64,000 nucleotides of DNA from Lachnospiraceae bacterium (GCA_017936785.1 JAGBEV010000039.1:56113-120112); one strand, 5' to 3'. Counted from the first letter of the stretch, positions 52,183 to 62,681 are shown. Notes: generated from the sequence alone by a model not told the origin. Numbers and translations: made by a program.

Positions 52183-53019
52183 TTAATCTTCAACGTTTCC
52201 GATCCCCGCCTGTTCCATTAGGACCCCGGCGATTGACAGTCCCAGACCCGTTGATTCCCTTGCCGCTTCAACTGTATAAAAACGGTCAAACAATTTTCCC
52301 ACCTGTACCTCATTTAAAAGTGATGCAGTATTGATAAATATGATCTCACCTGTTTCCAATAAGGTAATTTTCAGATCTCCATCACTATATTTAACAGCAT
52401 TATTCAAAATATTGGCAAAAACCCGGGATAATGCAGAGCTGTCAAGATTTCTGACCACCTTATTTCCGGGCATCTGAATATCAGGAGTAATGCCGCGTCC
52501 ATTAAGCATTGTGTAAAAGGAAGCGATACTCTCTTCTAATATACCATTGATCACAACAGGCTCTTTAACTACACGCTTCTTTTCCGCAACGATAACCGAA
52601 TATCTGAAAAGCTCCTCTGTCAATTGTTTTAATATTCCTATGCGGTTTTTGATTATTTCAACATACCTGCCGGCTGCCTCTGACTTTTCTTCCTGTTCAA
52701 GCAGATCCATGTATCCACAGATCGCAGTCAACGGCGTCCGCAGATCATGAGAAATATTAGTAACAGCGTTTTTCAGTTCCTCATCTCCCTGTTGAAAACG
52801 CTGGCGTTCCATACGGAGTTTGCGGAGCTGTGTGTTTATGGCATTTGCCAAATTGCACATGTATCTGTCATTTGTGGAAATTCCAATTAAAGTATTGGTA
52901 TCAGTTACAAGCCTGTGAGAGAATTCTTCTTCGATCTCCTTTGCAGCCTTTTGCAGTAAATGTATTTTAATAAGCAAAGCAGCAATGACCAGAAGTAAAA
53001 TACTAATCAGCCCTGTGCC
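52183..53019 (-). pseudogene. sensor histidine kinase remnant, N- and C-truncated
   Basis: The frame runs from a TAG at 53020-53022 and codes for a membrane helix (GLISILLLVIAALLIKIHLL), then HisKA (NISHDLRTPLTAICGYMDLL, phospho-His about 77 in the open frame) and HATPase (NILNNAVKYSDG, LFDRFYTVEAARESTGLGLS). It ends early with AGVLMEQAGIGNVED, without the final G2 strand region. There is no good start: the frame opens at TTG 52977 inside the helix, and TAG and TGA codons lie upstream in frame. It is like VanS/BceS-type kinases. A response regulator is missing. Confidence 0.7.
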
Positions 53020-53076
53020 CTAATACCAGTACCACCCAAATGTATAAAATGTGTATCATAATATCAGCAACACAGG

Positions 53077-53207
53077 CTATATGTTTGGAAAGATAAATAT
53101 CCCCCTTGTATGTCCCACGATCAACTTATTTCTAATAGTTCCCTCCGAATATTCTGTTCCCACCAAAAGACCAATAAGGATGGATATGGCAAACATCAGG
53201 AAAGGGT
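53077..53207 (-). pseudogene. ABC-2-type permease fragment
   Basis: The minus strand reads [20 protein letters not shown], then [19 protein letters not shown], ending at TAG 53077-53079. [17 protein letters not shown] is a strong signature of ABC-2 permeases of the bacteriocin/lantibiotic-export type. Only about 43 codons remain. It directly precedes the kinase remnant, so a kinase-transporter locus has decayed by deletion here. Confidence 0.65.
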
Positions 53208-53438
53208 TTAACCCCTGCCCTCTGCAAAATTAACGGTTACGTAATAGCCTCTTTCATTTTCCTTGATATCCACAACCGTTCCTTCTTTTACCATAAGGCG
53301 CTCCCGAAAGGGAATGTTTGGAGACATTGCAAGAGAGGGATCTATGGTATAGTAATAACTGCTGGGAAGAACACCTTCCGTTACTGTAATCTTGTCTCCT
53401 ACCTGTAAAAGACCTTCTCTTTCCATTTTAAATTCCAT
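53208..53438 (-). CDS. small hypothetical protein
   Basis: The 76-residue acidic/basic protein reads [20 protein letters not shown] near the start and [20 protein letters not shown] near the end, a small beta-barrel-like domain with a KOW/SH3 look. The start is uncertain: ATG 53438 or GTG 53447. It begins 24 bases after the HD-GYP gene and may be translated with it. Function unknown. Confidence 0.6.
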   Translation of the reverse strand: MEFKMEREGLLQVGDKITVTEGVLPSSYYYTIDPSLAMSPNIPFRERLMVKEGTVVDIKENERGYYVTVNFAEGRG

Positions 53439-53462
53439 TTCCCTCACATCAGGTCACTTCCT

Positions 53463-55613
53463 TTAACGTTTCTTTTCGCTTTCTTTTTCCAGAACCTTTG
53501 CAGCTACTTCCCTGGCTGCTTCCTCTGCCTCCTGCTTCTGTCTCTCCCGTTCCGCCCATACCTTAGGCAGCTCTTCTTCCTCCAGCAATCTGGTAAAGAC
53601 CTCCACAATATGGGGATCAAACTGGGTTCCGGCACATCTTCTCAATTCCTTAATGGCATCCTCTTCAGGCATCGCCTGATGATAGGGTCTGTTATGCACC
53701 ATAACATCATGGGAATCCACTGCGGAAATAATACGTGCCAACAGAGGAATTTCCTCTCCCTTTAATCCATTGGGATAACCTGTTCCGTCCCACTTCTCAT
53801 GGTGGGATAAAATACATTCTGCAATATCTCCCAGCTCCGGTGAGGATTTTGCAATACGGTATCCCTTTATGGTATGCTGCTGCATGATCTTAAACTCCTC
53901 ATCATTGAGCTTGCCTTTCTTGACCAGCACATGATGGGGAATGGCAACCTTGCCGATATCATGGAGCACAGCTAAAAGCTCCAGCTTGCCGATATCCGAG
54001 TCAGACAGATTCATTGCCTTCCCAAGTCTGGCAGCCATTTCCCTGGTCCTCTCCACATGTTCCTCTGTTTCATAATCGCTTTCGCTTAAGGTCTGCTTCA
54101 GGGAATCCACAAGTGAACTGCTGGCAGAGTTATCACGAAGCATCTTTTTATTCTGCATACTGGTACGGGCATCTGAAAGTACCCTTTCCATGGTCACATC
54201 TTCCCGCTCTTTAACAGCTATGCCATATTCCACCTGCACGGGATTATCTTTTTCGAAAAACTTCTCCACATCTCTTTTAACCGCCTCAAATATTGCAGCC
54301 GCATCTTCATGGGTCTTTCCTTCCATAACCACCAGTATATCCCCATTATCCACTTTTGCAGCAAAGGCGTCCTCTCCGATATGTATCCGTACGCAGCGTG
54401 CAAGCTGTTTCATAACAAAATCTCCGTATGCGGAACCATATCTGTCATTCAGGCTGCGCATACCGTTTACATTGCAGACTCCCAATGCCACAGGCCAGTA
54501 ACGGCTGTCACTCCACTGGGGCACCTGGGTCATATAACTCTGCTTATTATAGAAGCCGGTCAGTGGATCATATAGTGTGGACTGTTCCAATTCAAAGTAT
54601 GCCTTTCTCATGGCAGTAATATCATGAAATACAAATATTTTGCCGATTCCCCTGTTTCGGGAATCTTTCATACATTTAAACTTACACTGGAAAATATGAT
54701 TTTCACCGGCAATCTTTCCGGTCCATTCAAATTCCTGATCCTTCTCCGTATTCCGAAAGCCCTTGAACTCCCCTTCCCGGATGAAATCCTCCAGAGTCAT
54801 AACCGCCACTTCGAATCTGACACCCGGCATAAGCTTCAGAATGTCCGCACTGTAATCAGCCAAACGCCCTTCATAGTCAAAAAGCACTACCGGCTCGCTG
54901 AGATAATTTAAGATCATTCTTCTGGTAATATTCAGGGTCACTGCCGGCAGATAGTGGAAGGTATTATAATACATGAGAATTCCCACCACACAATAAAGCG
55001 CAGAAGAAATATCAACGGGAATGATCCCCGTCATATTGAGATTTAACACATTTACGCCCACCGCAGCTCCCACGCCAACGATCAGCATATAATAACGTTT
55101 CCAATAGACCCTGGGGGTTTCTCCGCACTTTAAAACCAGCAGAACTACCACGAAAAGAACTATGGCAACGATATAAATGTTGTGAATGATAAAGGGAAGC
55201 TTGGGAACATATCCCAATACAAAATCATCCCCAAAGGGTATTCTGCGAAACTCCAAAGAAATGTTATTATAGGGGTTCAGAAGCATAAATACCGTATCTA
55301 CAAGGGCATAGGCATAAATGCAATAAGAAAATATCCCTGGTACCTTTTGTTTCCAGCCGATAAATTCCAAAATATACTCATAAAACAGGATCATCATGAT
55401 ATCCATTGTGATGAAGGAAAGACTCAGCGCAACGGATTTTACCTCAAAGGTGGTTCCCACAATATTAAAGGAATAAAAAACAACCAGCAAAAAAGTAGCA
55501 AGCATTACCTTGCCGATTTTACTGCCGATTGTTGTATTCCGCTTATATGCATTTAAAAGAATCAATGCAGCCACAAGAGCTACCAGATAATATAAAACGA
55601 CAATTCCCTGCAC
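53463..55613 (-). CDS. membrane HD-GYP protein with degenerate GGDEF domain
   Basis: The 716-residue protein has seven N-terminal helices (about 1-225), similar to the 7TM part of some histidine kinases. A PAS-like domain follows (VVLFDYEGRLADYSADILKL), then a GGDEF domain with KVDNGDILVVMEG in place of the GG(D/E)EF motif, so diguanylate cyclase activity is unlikely. The HD-GYP domain has LLAVLHDIGKVAIPHHVLVK and HHEKWDGTGYPNGLKGEEIP, with the metal and GYP residues present. It should hydrolyse cyclic di-GMP or a related dinucleotide. A Glu/Arg-rich coil ends the protein. It lies between spoVAD and spoVAE. Confidence 0.9.
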   Translation of the reverse strand: MQGIVVLYYLVALVAALILLNAYKRNTTIGSKIGKVMLATFLLVVFYSFNIVGTTFEVKSVALSLSFITMDIMMILFYEYILEFIGWKQKVPGIFSYCIYAYALVDTVFMLLNPYNNISLEFRRIPFGDDFVLGYVPKLPFIIHNIYIVAIVLFVVVLLVLKCGETPRVYWKRYYMLIVGVGAAVGVNVLNLNMTGIIPVDISSALYCVVGILMYYNTFHYLPAVTLNITRRMILNYLSEPVVLFDYEGRLADYSADILKLMPGVRFEVAVMTLEDFIREGEFKGFRNTEKDQEFEWTGKIAGENHIFQCKFKCMKDSRNRGIGKIFVFHDITAMRKAYFELEQSTLYDPLTGFYNKQSYMTQVPQWSDSRYWPVALGVCNVNGMRSLNDRYGSAYGDFVMKQLARCVRIHIGEDAFAAKVDNGDILVVMEGKTHEDAAAIFEAVKRDVEKFFEKDNPVQVEYGIAVKEREDVTMERVLSDARTSMQNKKMLRDNSASSSLVDSLKQTLSESDYETEEHVERTREMAARLGKAMNLSDSDIGKLELLAVLHDIGKVAIPHHVLVKKGKLNDEEFKIMQQHTIKGYRIAKSSPELGDIAECILSHHEKWDGTGYPNGLKGEEIPLLARIISAVDSHDVMVHNRPYHQAMPEEDAIKELRRCAGTQFDPHIVEVFTRLLEEEELPKVWAERERQKQEAEEAAREVAAKVLEKESEKKR

Positions 55614-55718
55614 AGCCGGTTTCCTCTCTACTTACTCATCCAACAAAACTTTTACTCACAATTTCCGTTTGTCAGATTATACCATATCACGCAGGCAATG
55701 TCACGAAAATAAAGTAAA

Positions 55719-56756
55719 CTAACAGCTTTCCAGTACCACTCCATGAGCAATGCCGGGTACAGTCTGTCCTTCATTAAAGCTGGTCTTATTCAGCAAAGCC
55801 CCGGTAGGTATGAATAACACTCGTTTCCAAACTTTTTCCTGAAGCTTTTTCAAAACAAAAGCAGAAAGTACCGTTGCCGCACATCCGCATCCGCTTCCGC
55901 CGGAAAGAGTTCCCTTTTGATCCCTGGCAAATATTTCCATTCCGCAATCCATATGATTAGAAGTAATATCAAAACCTCTCTGACGCATTAGCTCAAACAA
56001 TGCCTGCTGTCCCACTTCTCCCAGGTCGCCGGTTATGATCCTGTCATAATCGGATGGCTGTCTCTGGAAGTCTCTCAGATTGGCAGCAATCACATCTGCC
56101 GCCGCAGGAGCCATGCTGCATCCCATATTAAAGCTGTCCTTTACACCCAGATCTACGATCTTTCCGGTGGTAACACCTGTTATCAATGCTTTTGGCTGCT
56201 GTCCCTTTTCCGTGGATAAAAGAAAAGCTCCGCTTCCCGTTACTGTCCTTGTGGCACAGGGAGGGCGCTGCCCGCCATATTCCATGGGAAAACGGAATTC
56301 CTTTTCCGCACTGGCAAAGTGGCTGGATGTGACACACATGACATTTTGAGCAAATCCTCCACCCAGAACCATGGAAGCAAGGCTTATGGTTTCCCCACAG
56401 GTAGAACATGCCCCATACAATCCAAACAAGGGAATTTCAAATTCTCTCAAACCAAAGGAAGTGGCAATTGTCTGCCCCAGCAGATCTCCTGCAAATAAAT
56501 AGCGCACGTCATTTTTATTGACCCTTGATTTTCCCAACGCCAGTGTTACTGCTTCTTTTTGTAGTGTACTTTCCGCTTCCTCCCAGCTGGCACATCCAAA
56601 TAATTCATCATCACCTACCATATCAAACAGAGAGCCCAGAGGTCCTTTCCCTTCCTTCTCCCCTACAATGGAAGCGGATTCTCTGATATAAATGGGCATT
56701 GGCAGCTTTACACTTTGATTTCCAACAGCAAATATCGCTTTATTTTTTTCTTCCAT
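55719..56756 (-). CDS. spoVAD: stage V sporulation protein AD
   Basis: The 345-residue protein has the thiolase-like SpoVAD fold: SLFDMVGDDELFGCASWEEA, YLFAGDLLGQTIATSFGLRE, PLFGLYGACSTCGETISLAS and TGDLGEVGQQALFELMRQRG. It binds dipicolinic acid in the SpoVA channel complex of spores. The length is typical. It stands apart from spoVAE, with c-di-GMP-type, RidA and decayed signalling genes between. Confidence 0.94.
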   Translation of the reverse strand: MEEKNKAIFAVGNQSVKLPMPIYIRESASIVGEKEGKGPLGSLFDMVGDDELFGCASWEEAESTLQKEAVTLALGKSRVNKNDVRYLFAGDLLGQTIATSFGLREFEIPLFGLYGACSTCGETISLASMVLGGGFAQNVMCVTSSHFASAEKEFRFPMEYGGQRPPCATRTVTGSGAFLLSTEKGQQPKALITGVTTGKIVDLGVKDSFNMGCSMAPAAADVIAANLRDFQRQPSDYDRIITGDLGEVGQQALFELMRQRGFDITSNHMDCGMEIFARDQKGTLSGGSGCGCAATVLSAFVLKKLQEKVWKRVLFIPTGALLNKTSFNEGQTVPGIAHGVVLESC

Positions 56757-56966
56757 AATTCAAACCTTCCTGTTTTTTCTGTCTTGTTTCTTTTCCCCAG
56801 AAACACCATATTTTTTAATGGTTAGTATCTCCATAGAAACAAGTGTTATTCATATCATTCGTTTCCTTTAATTTTGAATTTTTTCTGCCATATTTTTTCA
56901 AATTTCTCTTTTATTCTCCTTTTTTCTTGCATTTATTCCATTATTTTGCAAGTTTCTATGCACAAA

Positions 56967-57010
56967 AAATGACACCCTACAAGTGCAAGCACTCATATCA
57001 GGTGTCATTT
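56967..57010 (-). terminator. terminator of the Ser/Thr kinase gene
   Basis: AAATGACACC and GGTGTCATTT (56967-56976 and 57001-57010 on the plus strand) form a 10-base stem around a 24-base loop. In minus reading TTTTTT follows. The rest of 56757-56966 is AT-rich and holds the probable spoVAD promoter, not identified. Confidence 0.75.
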
Positions 57011-57026
57011 AATCATCGTTTCAATC

Positions 57027-58382
57027 CTATCCCTGCTCCATTTCCCGCTTTATTACATCTGCAATAAACTCTTTTTCAGGTACATCAAGCTGTCTGCTGG
57101 ATTTAAATTCTTTTACGATCTCTTTAATTTTCTCATATTCCAATTGTCTCAGGTATTCCGGATCTTCTTTGATAAACTGTTCATATGCTGTCACATACTC
57201 AGGACTTTTCTTATATTCATCCACGATCCTGACTACTTCTTCATGCTCATCCTCATAGACCGGTCTGCTGACGTAAGCAGGCTGCTCTGCCTCCGCTTTC
57301 TTTTTGTAGACCTCCTCTATTTTGGGTCTGGGATTTCCATGTATCTTATAATTACGAACTGCCGCAACTACCTTGGTATATTCTTCATCACTGGCATTGA
57401 GCCATGCATCGCTTTTATAGATTGCATCATACAGATCATCCATACTCTGGAACCGGTCTTCATTATGGATTTCCAAGCCCTTCATAATGGCATCTTCAAT
57501 TTGAGGCGCAATCTGAAATCCATACTCACTGGGTCTTTTCAGTTCATCTCCAAACAATCGGTCCGTTACATCCAAAGGCTTGATACCGGTAATACAGCGG
57601 TAGATCGTTCCACATAATGCATAAATATCCGTCCAGGGTCCCTGTTTCCCTTTGGTACGAAGCTGCTCCGGCGGTGTATATCCCGACTTCTTGAATACTG
57701 AAATGGTCTTATCCTCTTCTGCGGAATTTGCCCTTGCCGTACCAAAATCGATCAAATAAACCCTGTTGCTGAGATTGGAGATCATAATATTATCAGGGCT
57801 GATATCCCTGTGGATAAAGCCGCTTTCATGGATTTCCTTTAATGCCAGCATAATAGGCTCAATGATCTTCAAAGCCTCTTCTACAGTGATCCTGCCGCCG
57901 GAATATTCCAACAGCTTGCGCAGGGTCATGCCATCAATATAATTCATGACCAGATAGGCTGTTCCGTTATCCTTAAAGAAATCAAGTACAGATACAATTG
58001 CCGGTGTATTACGGAATTTGGCAAGTCTCTTTGCCTCATCCAGGAATTTATCTCTTTGCTTGATAAAGAAAACCTCTGCATCACCTTCGTTGGGAATCAC
58101 CTGTGCGCCTGTTCCCCTTGCCCTGCTGGCATAATTTCTGGGAAAGAACTCCTTAATAGCAACCTGTGCATCCAGATTGATATCATAGCCAATATAAGTA
58201 ATGCCGAAGCCCCCTTCACCAAGGACTCTGCCCATTAAGTATTTATCTCTCAAAAAACTGCCTACAGGCAAATAGCTTTCACTGAGCTTGATATCTGAAA
58301 ACTGTTTTCCGCAACAATTGCAGACCCCTGCCTCATCTACTTCACCCTTCATGCAGTTAAAACAAATCTTACTGATGTCCAT
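57027..58382 (-). CDS. Ser/Thr protein kinase with N-terminal zinc ribbon
   Basis: The 451-residue protein begins with a Cys-rich ribbon (ICFNCMKGEVDEAGVCNCCG, about 6-25). The Hanks-type kinase domain has GEGGFGITYIGY (about 55), the Lys in VAIKEFFP (about 76), the HRD-type HRDISPDN (about 190), DFGTA (about 212), and PPEQ in the P+1 loop. The C-terminal 130 residues are charged and helical, without a membrane helix or PASTA repeats, so it is not a PrkC-type receptor. The GFGITY subtype is common in clostridial FHA/VWA-linked signalling. No substrate gene is adjacent. Confidence 0.9.
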   Translation of the reverse strand: MDISKICFNCMKGEVDEAGVCNCCGKQFSDIKLSESYLPVGSFLRDKYLMGRVLGEGGFGITYIGYDINLDAQVAIKEFFPRNYASRARGTGAQVIPNEGDAEVFFIKQRDKFLDEAKRLAKFRNTPAIVSVLDFFKDNGTAYLVMNYIDGMTLRKLLEYSGGRITVEEALKIIEPIMLALKEIHESGFIHRDISPDNIMISNLSNRVYLIDFGTARANSAEEDKTISVFKKSGYTPPEQLRTKGKQGPWTDIYALCGTIYRCITGIKPLDVTDRLFGDELKRPSEYGFQIAPQIEDAIMKGLEIHNEDRFQSMDDLYDAIYKSDAWLNASDEEYTKVVAAVRNYKIHGNPRPKIEEVYKKKAEAEQPAYVSRPVYEDEHEEVVRIVDEYKKSPEYVTAYEQFIKEDPEYLRQLEYEKIKEIVKEFKSSRQLDVPEKEFIADVIKREMEQG

Positions 58383-58461
58383 GTTTAACTCCTAGAAAAA
58401 TTCTTCTTTCATTATACCATAGGTTGGTACTTTTTCCACTCAAAAAAAGAAAAAAAGCACA

Positions 58462-58492
58462 AAAAAGCACGGAAACTAAATTTCCCCGCTTT
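58462..58492 (-). terminator. terminator of the DUF1284 gene
   Basis: In minus reading AAAAGCGGGGAAA and TTTCCGTGCTTTT form a hairpin with one small internal loop, with further T after it. Confidence 0.65.
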
Positions 58493-58493
58493 T

Positions 58494-58868
58494 CTACCCA
58501 TGACATATATGTGCCCAGACACAATCGCCGCAAATATCTCCCATCTTTCCGGGACCTGTAATTTTCGCTGTGATCTGTTCCTGCAACTGGGAAAATGTCA
58601 TTTTTTCTCCAGCCTGTAAGCCTGTCAGTTCCATTACATTCCGGTCATATCTTTTTACTTTTTCTTTGGTCCTGCAGCCATCTTCCAGAAAATTGGGACA
58701 CTTCTGACAGATTTCATCTTCCTTCTCTACTAAGACGATCCTGCAGTCTTTTTCCTGCAGTTTTTCCATAGTCGCCTCCATATGTGCGGTAAATTCATCA
58801 CTATAACCTTTTCCTTCAAAAAAACGGATACACATTCCATGATGAGGGCGAAGTAAAATGTCTTTCAT
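58494..58868 (-). CDS. DUF1284 protein (iron-sulfur type)
   Basis: The 124-residue protein starts at the ATG at 58868 after GGAAGAGG. It has LRPHHGMCIRFFEGKGYS at the front, then CQKCPNFLEDGC and the C-terminal CGDCVWAHICHG. The paired cysteines fit a metal or Fe-S site as described for DUF1284. Function unknown. It follows bioY by 34 bases and may be co-transcribed, with no known link. Confidence 0.88.
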   Translation of the reverse strand: MKDILLRPHHGMCIRFFEGKGYSDEFTAHMEATMEKLQEKDCRIVLVEKEDEICQKCPNFLEDGCRTKEKVKRYDRNVMELTGLQAGEKMTFSQLQEQITAKITGPGKMGDICGDCVWAHICHG

Positions 58869-58902
58869 AATCATCCTCTTCCAATAATTGCGGACATACC
58901 CA

Positions 58903-59448
58903 CTATTTGATAAATCCTGCCAGCCTTTTATCTAAAACGATCGCCAGTGCAATTTTACAGAGATCAGGAATAATATAAGGAAAAACGCACCAGGAAAGCG
59001 CTGTCATTGCACCGATGGCACCATTCGCCCTGCCGTATACATACATAAACCACAGGGTTCCAAAAGCATAACATGCGATCAGCCCCAGTATCATGGCAAT
59101 GATCATTACCGGCAGCTTTTTGCCAAACGCTTTCATAATACCGCCTGTGATCAGTGCTGTGAAAATAAAACCTACAATATATCCGCCTGTTGTTCCTAAT
59201 AAAATTCCAAATCCGCCGCTAAAGCCCGCAAAGACCGGAGCGCCCACAGCTCCCAGAATAATATAGACCAAAACTGCAATGGTTCCTCTCCAGAGCCCCA
59301 GCATGGCTACTGCGGCAAATACTGCAAAGGTCTGTAAGGTAAAGGGCACGGTCATGGGAATGTTGATCCAGGAACAGATCGCCATTAGTGCCACAAACAT
59401 TCCGATATATGCTAAATCTAAGGGTTTTAATTTCTTATTTTCATTCAT
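58903..59448 (-). CDS. bioY: biotin transporter substrate-binding subunit
   Basis: The 181-residue S-component of ECF transporters has six helices. Typical segments are MTVPFTLQTFAVFAAVAMLG, LGAVGAPVFAGFSGGFGILL and GGYIVGFIFTALITGG; biotin-specific VFAGFSGG is present. It imports biotin with a shared EcfAT module, which is not in the window. Its promoter holds an inverted repeat that looks like a biotin-repressor operator. Confidence 0.95.
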   Translation of the reverse strand: MNENKKLKPLDLAYIGMFVALMAICSWINIPMTVPFTLQTFAVFAAVAMLGLWRGTIAVLVYIILGAVGAPVFAGFSGGFGILLGTTGGYIVGFIFTALITGGIMKAFGKKLPVMIIAMILGLIACYAFGTLWFMYVYGRANGAIGAMTALSWCVFPYIIPDLCKIALAIVLDKRLAGFIK

Positions 59449-59480
59449 TCTTATGTACTCCTCTCATGTAAACCGCACTT

Positions 59481-59533
59481 ATCATAGCATGGGGAGTTCA
59501 GGTTGTCAACTTCTTGCGTTTACAAGGTTGACA
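59481..59533 (-). promoter_or_regulatory. bioY promoter with a candidate BirA operator
   Basis: TTGACA (59504-59509) and TATGAT (59481-59486) on the minus strand are 17 bases apart. An inverted repeat TGTCAAC-N16-GTTGACA (59504-59510 and 59527-59533 on the plus strand) covers the -35 box. BirA sites in Firmicutes have the form TTGTTAAC-N14-16-GTTAACAA, so this is a reasonable variant. A second arm pair, TTGTAAAC and GTTTACA, flanks the promoter more widely. Confidence 0.65.
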
Positions 59534-59589
59534 TTTCCGTTTCTTGAATATATCATTTGTCTCACGCCAAGAGATTTAGCCCCAAAAAT

Positions 59590-59617
59590 GCAGCAGACAA
59601 TATTTTTTGTCTGCTGC
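59590..59617 (-). terminator. terminator of glpK
   Basis: GCAGCAGACAA and TTGTCTGCTGC (59590-59600 and 59607-59617) form a perfect 11-base stem, and TTTTT follows in minus reading. Confidence 0.88.
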
Positions 59618-59638
59618 GTGTTGTCCTGACATAGAATT

Positions 59639-61123
<1,485 letters not shown>

Positions 61124-61225
61124 TTACTCATCCCCCAATTCCTTTATTTTTAATGAAATACCTTTTCTTCTTGGTATCTATCAACAATATATTTTTCAGC
61201 CTTAAAACAGTATCGGTTTTCTTTT

Positions 61226-61846
61226 TTATTGTTGAAATTTGCTGATAATCCCGATCAAAAAGCAGAGAATACAAAATAATCCCCACACAAGCATATAGGA
61301 ATTAACGCCTGCCAAATGCAGAAGTAAAATAGCCGCACCTATTCCCGCAAGCATAAAAGAACCATAGATTTTTCTGCTTTCTTTGTCTTTTTCATTTCTA
61401 ACAAAAAAATACATTCCTATTGCTGCAAGCGACACAATAACTCCAACAAACAACGAACCTCCGATATTTGCATGCCCTGATAATTTTACAAGCACTGCAA
61501 CCACGATGGTAACAAATCCGCCGATCCATACTGAGACTTTATCCTGTCGACGGTTTTCTTTTGCCATTTCAACTGCATTAGCCATTATTTCTGTAACTTC
61601 GCCTTCTGATAGGTTATTATTCTGATTTTCCATATTCATTCTTTCGGAACGCATCAATTCCAGAACAGATATGCCTAAAGCATTTGCTAAAGGTTCAAGC
61701 GTATTTATATCAGGAAATCCTATTCCTCTCTCCCAACGGCTGACCGCCTTATCAGTAACCCCGATCTCCTTCGCAAGATCTGCCTGCGTCATATTCCTCT
61801 CTTTTCTGGATCTGGCTATAAATTGACCAAATATTTTTGAATCCAC
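61226..61846 (-). CDS. XRE-family regulator with membrane helices
   Basis: The probable start is GTG 61846 after GGAGGCAGCAGGAG; 20 upstream codons are not needed. The HTH domain reads FGQFIARSRKERNMTQADLA, then GVTDKAVSRWERGIGFPDIN. The C-terminal part has four hydrophobic helices from about residue 105 on. A role in sensing envelope state is possible for such proteins. It lies alone between glpK and grpB-type genes. Confidence 0.85.
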   Translation of the reverse strand: MDSKIFGQFIARSRKERNMTQADLAKEIGVTDKAVSRWERGIGFPDINTLEPLANALGISVLELMRSERMNMENQNNNLSEGEVTEIMANAVEMAKENRRQDKVSVWIGGFVTIVVAVLVKLSGHANIGGSLFVGVIVSLAAIGMYFFVRNEKDKESRKIYGSFMLAGIGAAILLLHLAGVNSYMLVWGLFCILCFLIGIISKFQQ

Positions 61847-61941
61847 GCTCCTGCTGCCTCCTTTTTTGTATGGAAAAAGCATAAAATAATCAGAAATATC
61901 AGTCAACCGACGAATCGTTTATATGTAATTTGAGACACCTT

Positions 61942-62074
61942 TTAAACCAGTTTGCGGGAAAGCCCTTCAAACAGATTGTCCGGTTCATTATGGGACATCA
62001 CCCTGATCAGCCCCCAGTCTCCTCCCCTTACAATAAAATACGGCTGAAGACGTTTCATAACAGGAAAAAGCGAA
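61942..62074 (-). other. coding-like tail after the GrpB gene
   Basis: In minus reading this stretch gives MKRLQPYFIVRGGDWGLIRV followed by MSHNEPDNLFEGLSRKLV and a stop. The composition looks protein-like, but there is no start or ribosome site; the frame overlaps the end of the GrpB gene. It may be the 3' remnant of another gene. I cannot identify it. Confidence 0.3.
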
Positions 62075-62641
62075 TCAGTATCTTCCTGCATATTCTTTCT
62101 TTGCTGCCTGCGTGTACCGGTCAATAAACCCGGTTTTCGCATTTGTATATCCATCCCAGTTATGTTCATATTCCTTCCATAACCTCAGTTTCAATTTTTC
62201 ATATTCTTTTGCCACATTTTGATTTTCCAGAAGATAATCCCTGAAATACAATTCATCATTATCACCAACATATCTCAGATGTATATGATAGACCTTTTTG
62301 GCAAATCCATTTGGGGTATAACCTTTATTAAAAGAAACCCTTCCTTCTTCCCGGCTCATACAAATATAGCCGTTATCCACCAATGCTGTTTTTATTTCTT
62401 CCATACTGCAATCTGCAGATATTTCTATAAGAATATCAATAATGGGCTTTGCCCAAATGGTACCCACAGAGGTACTTCCTATGTGGCTTATCCGTATGGT
62501 CCGCCTTTCTTGCAATATGCTTTTAAGCCAACTCTTTTCCTCCTCAAACCATTCGCTCCAAACGGTCTGATGTTCTGTTAAAAAGATGGGAAACAACTGC
62601 CATAGTTCTTCCAAACTCATCTTAGAAAGATCTTTTTCCAT
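62075..62641 (-). CDS. GrpB/UPF0157 family protein
   Basis: The 188-residue protein belongs to the nucleotidyltransferase-like GrpB family: ISHIGSTSVGTIWAKPIIDI (about 51-70) with the G-S and D residues of the fold, GYICMSREEGRVSFNKG, and VYHIHLRYVGDNDELYFRDY with LLEN. Function is unknown; a nucleotidyltransferase fold is inferred from the GS...D pattern. GGGAGG precedes the ATG. Confidence 0.88.
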   Translation of the reverse strand: MEKDLSKMSLEELWQLFPIFLTEHQTVWSEWFEEEKSWLKSILQERRTIRISHIGSTSVGTIWAKPIIDILIEISADCSMEEIKTALVDNGYICMSREEGRVSFNKGYTPNGFAKKVYHIHLRYVGDNDELYFRDYLLENQNVAKEYEKLKLRLWKEYEHNWDGYTNAKTGFIDRYTQAAKKEYAGRY

Positions 62642-62681
62642 AAACCTCCCTCCGCATACATACTAAGAATTGCCGGTGCGA

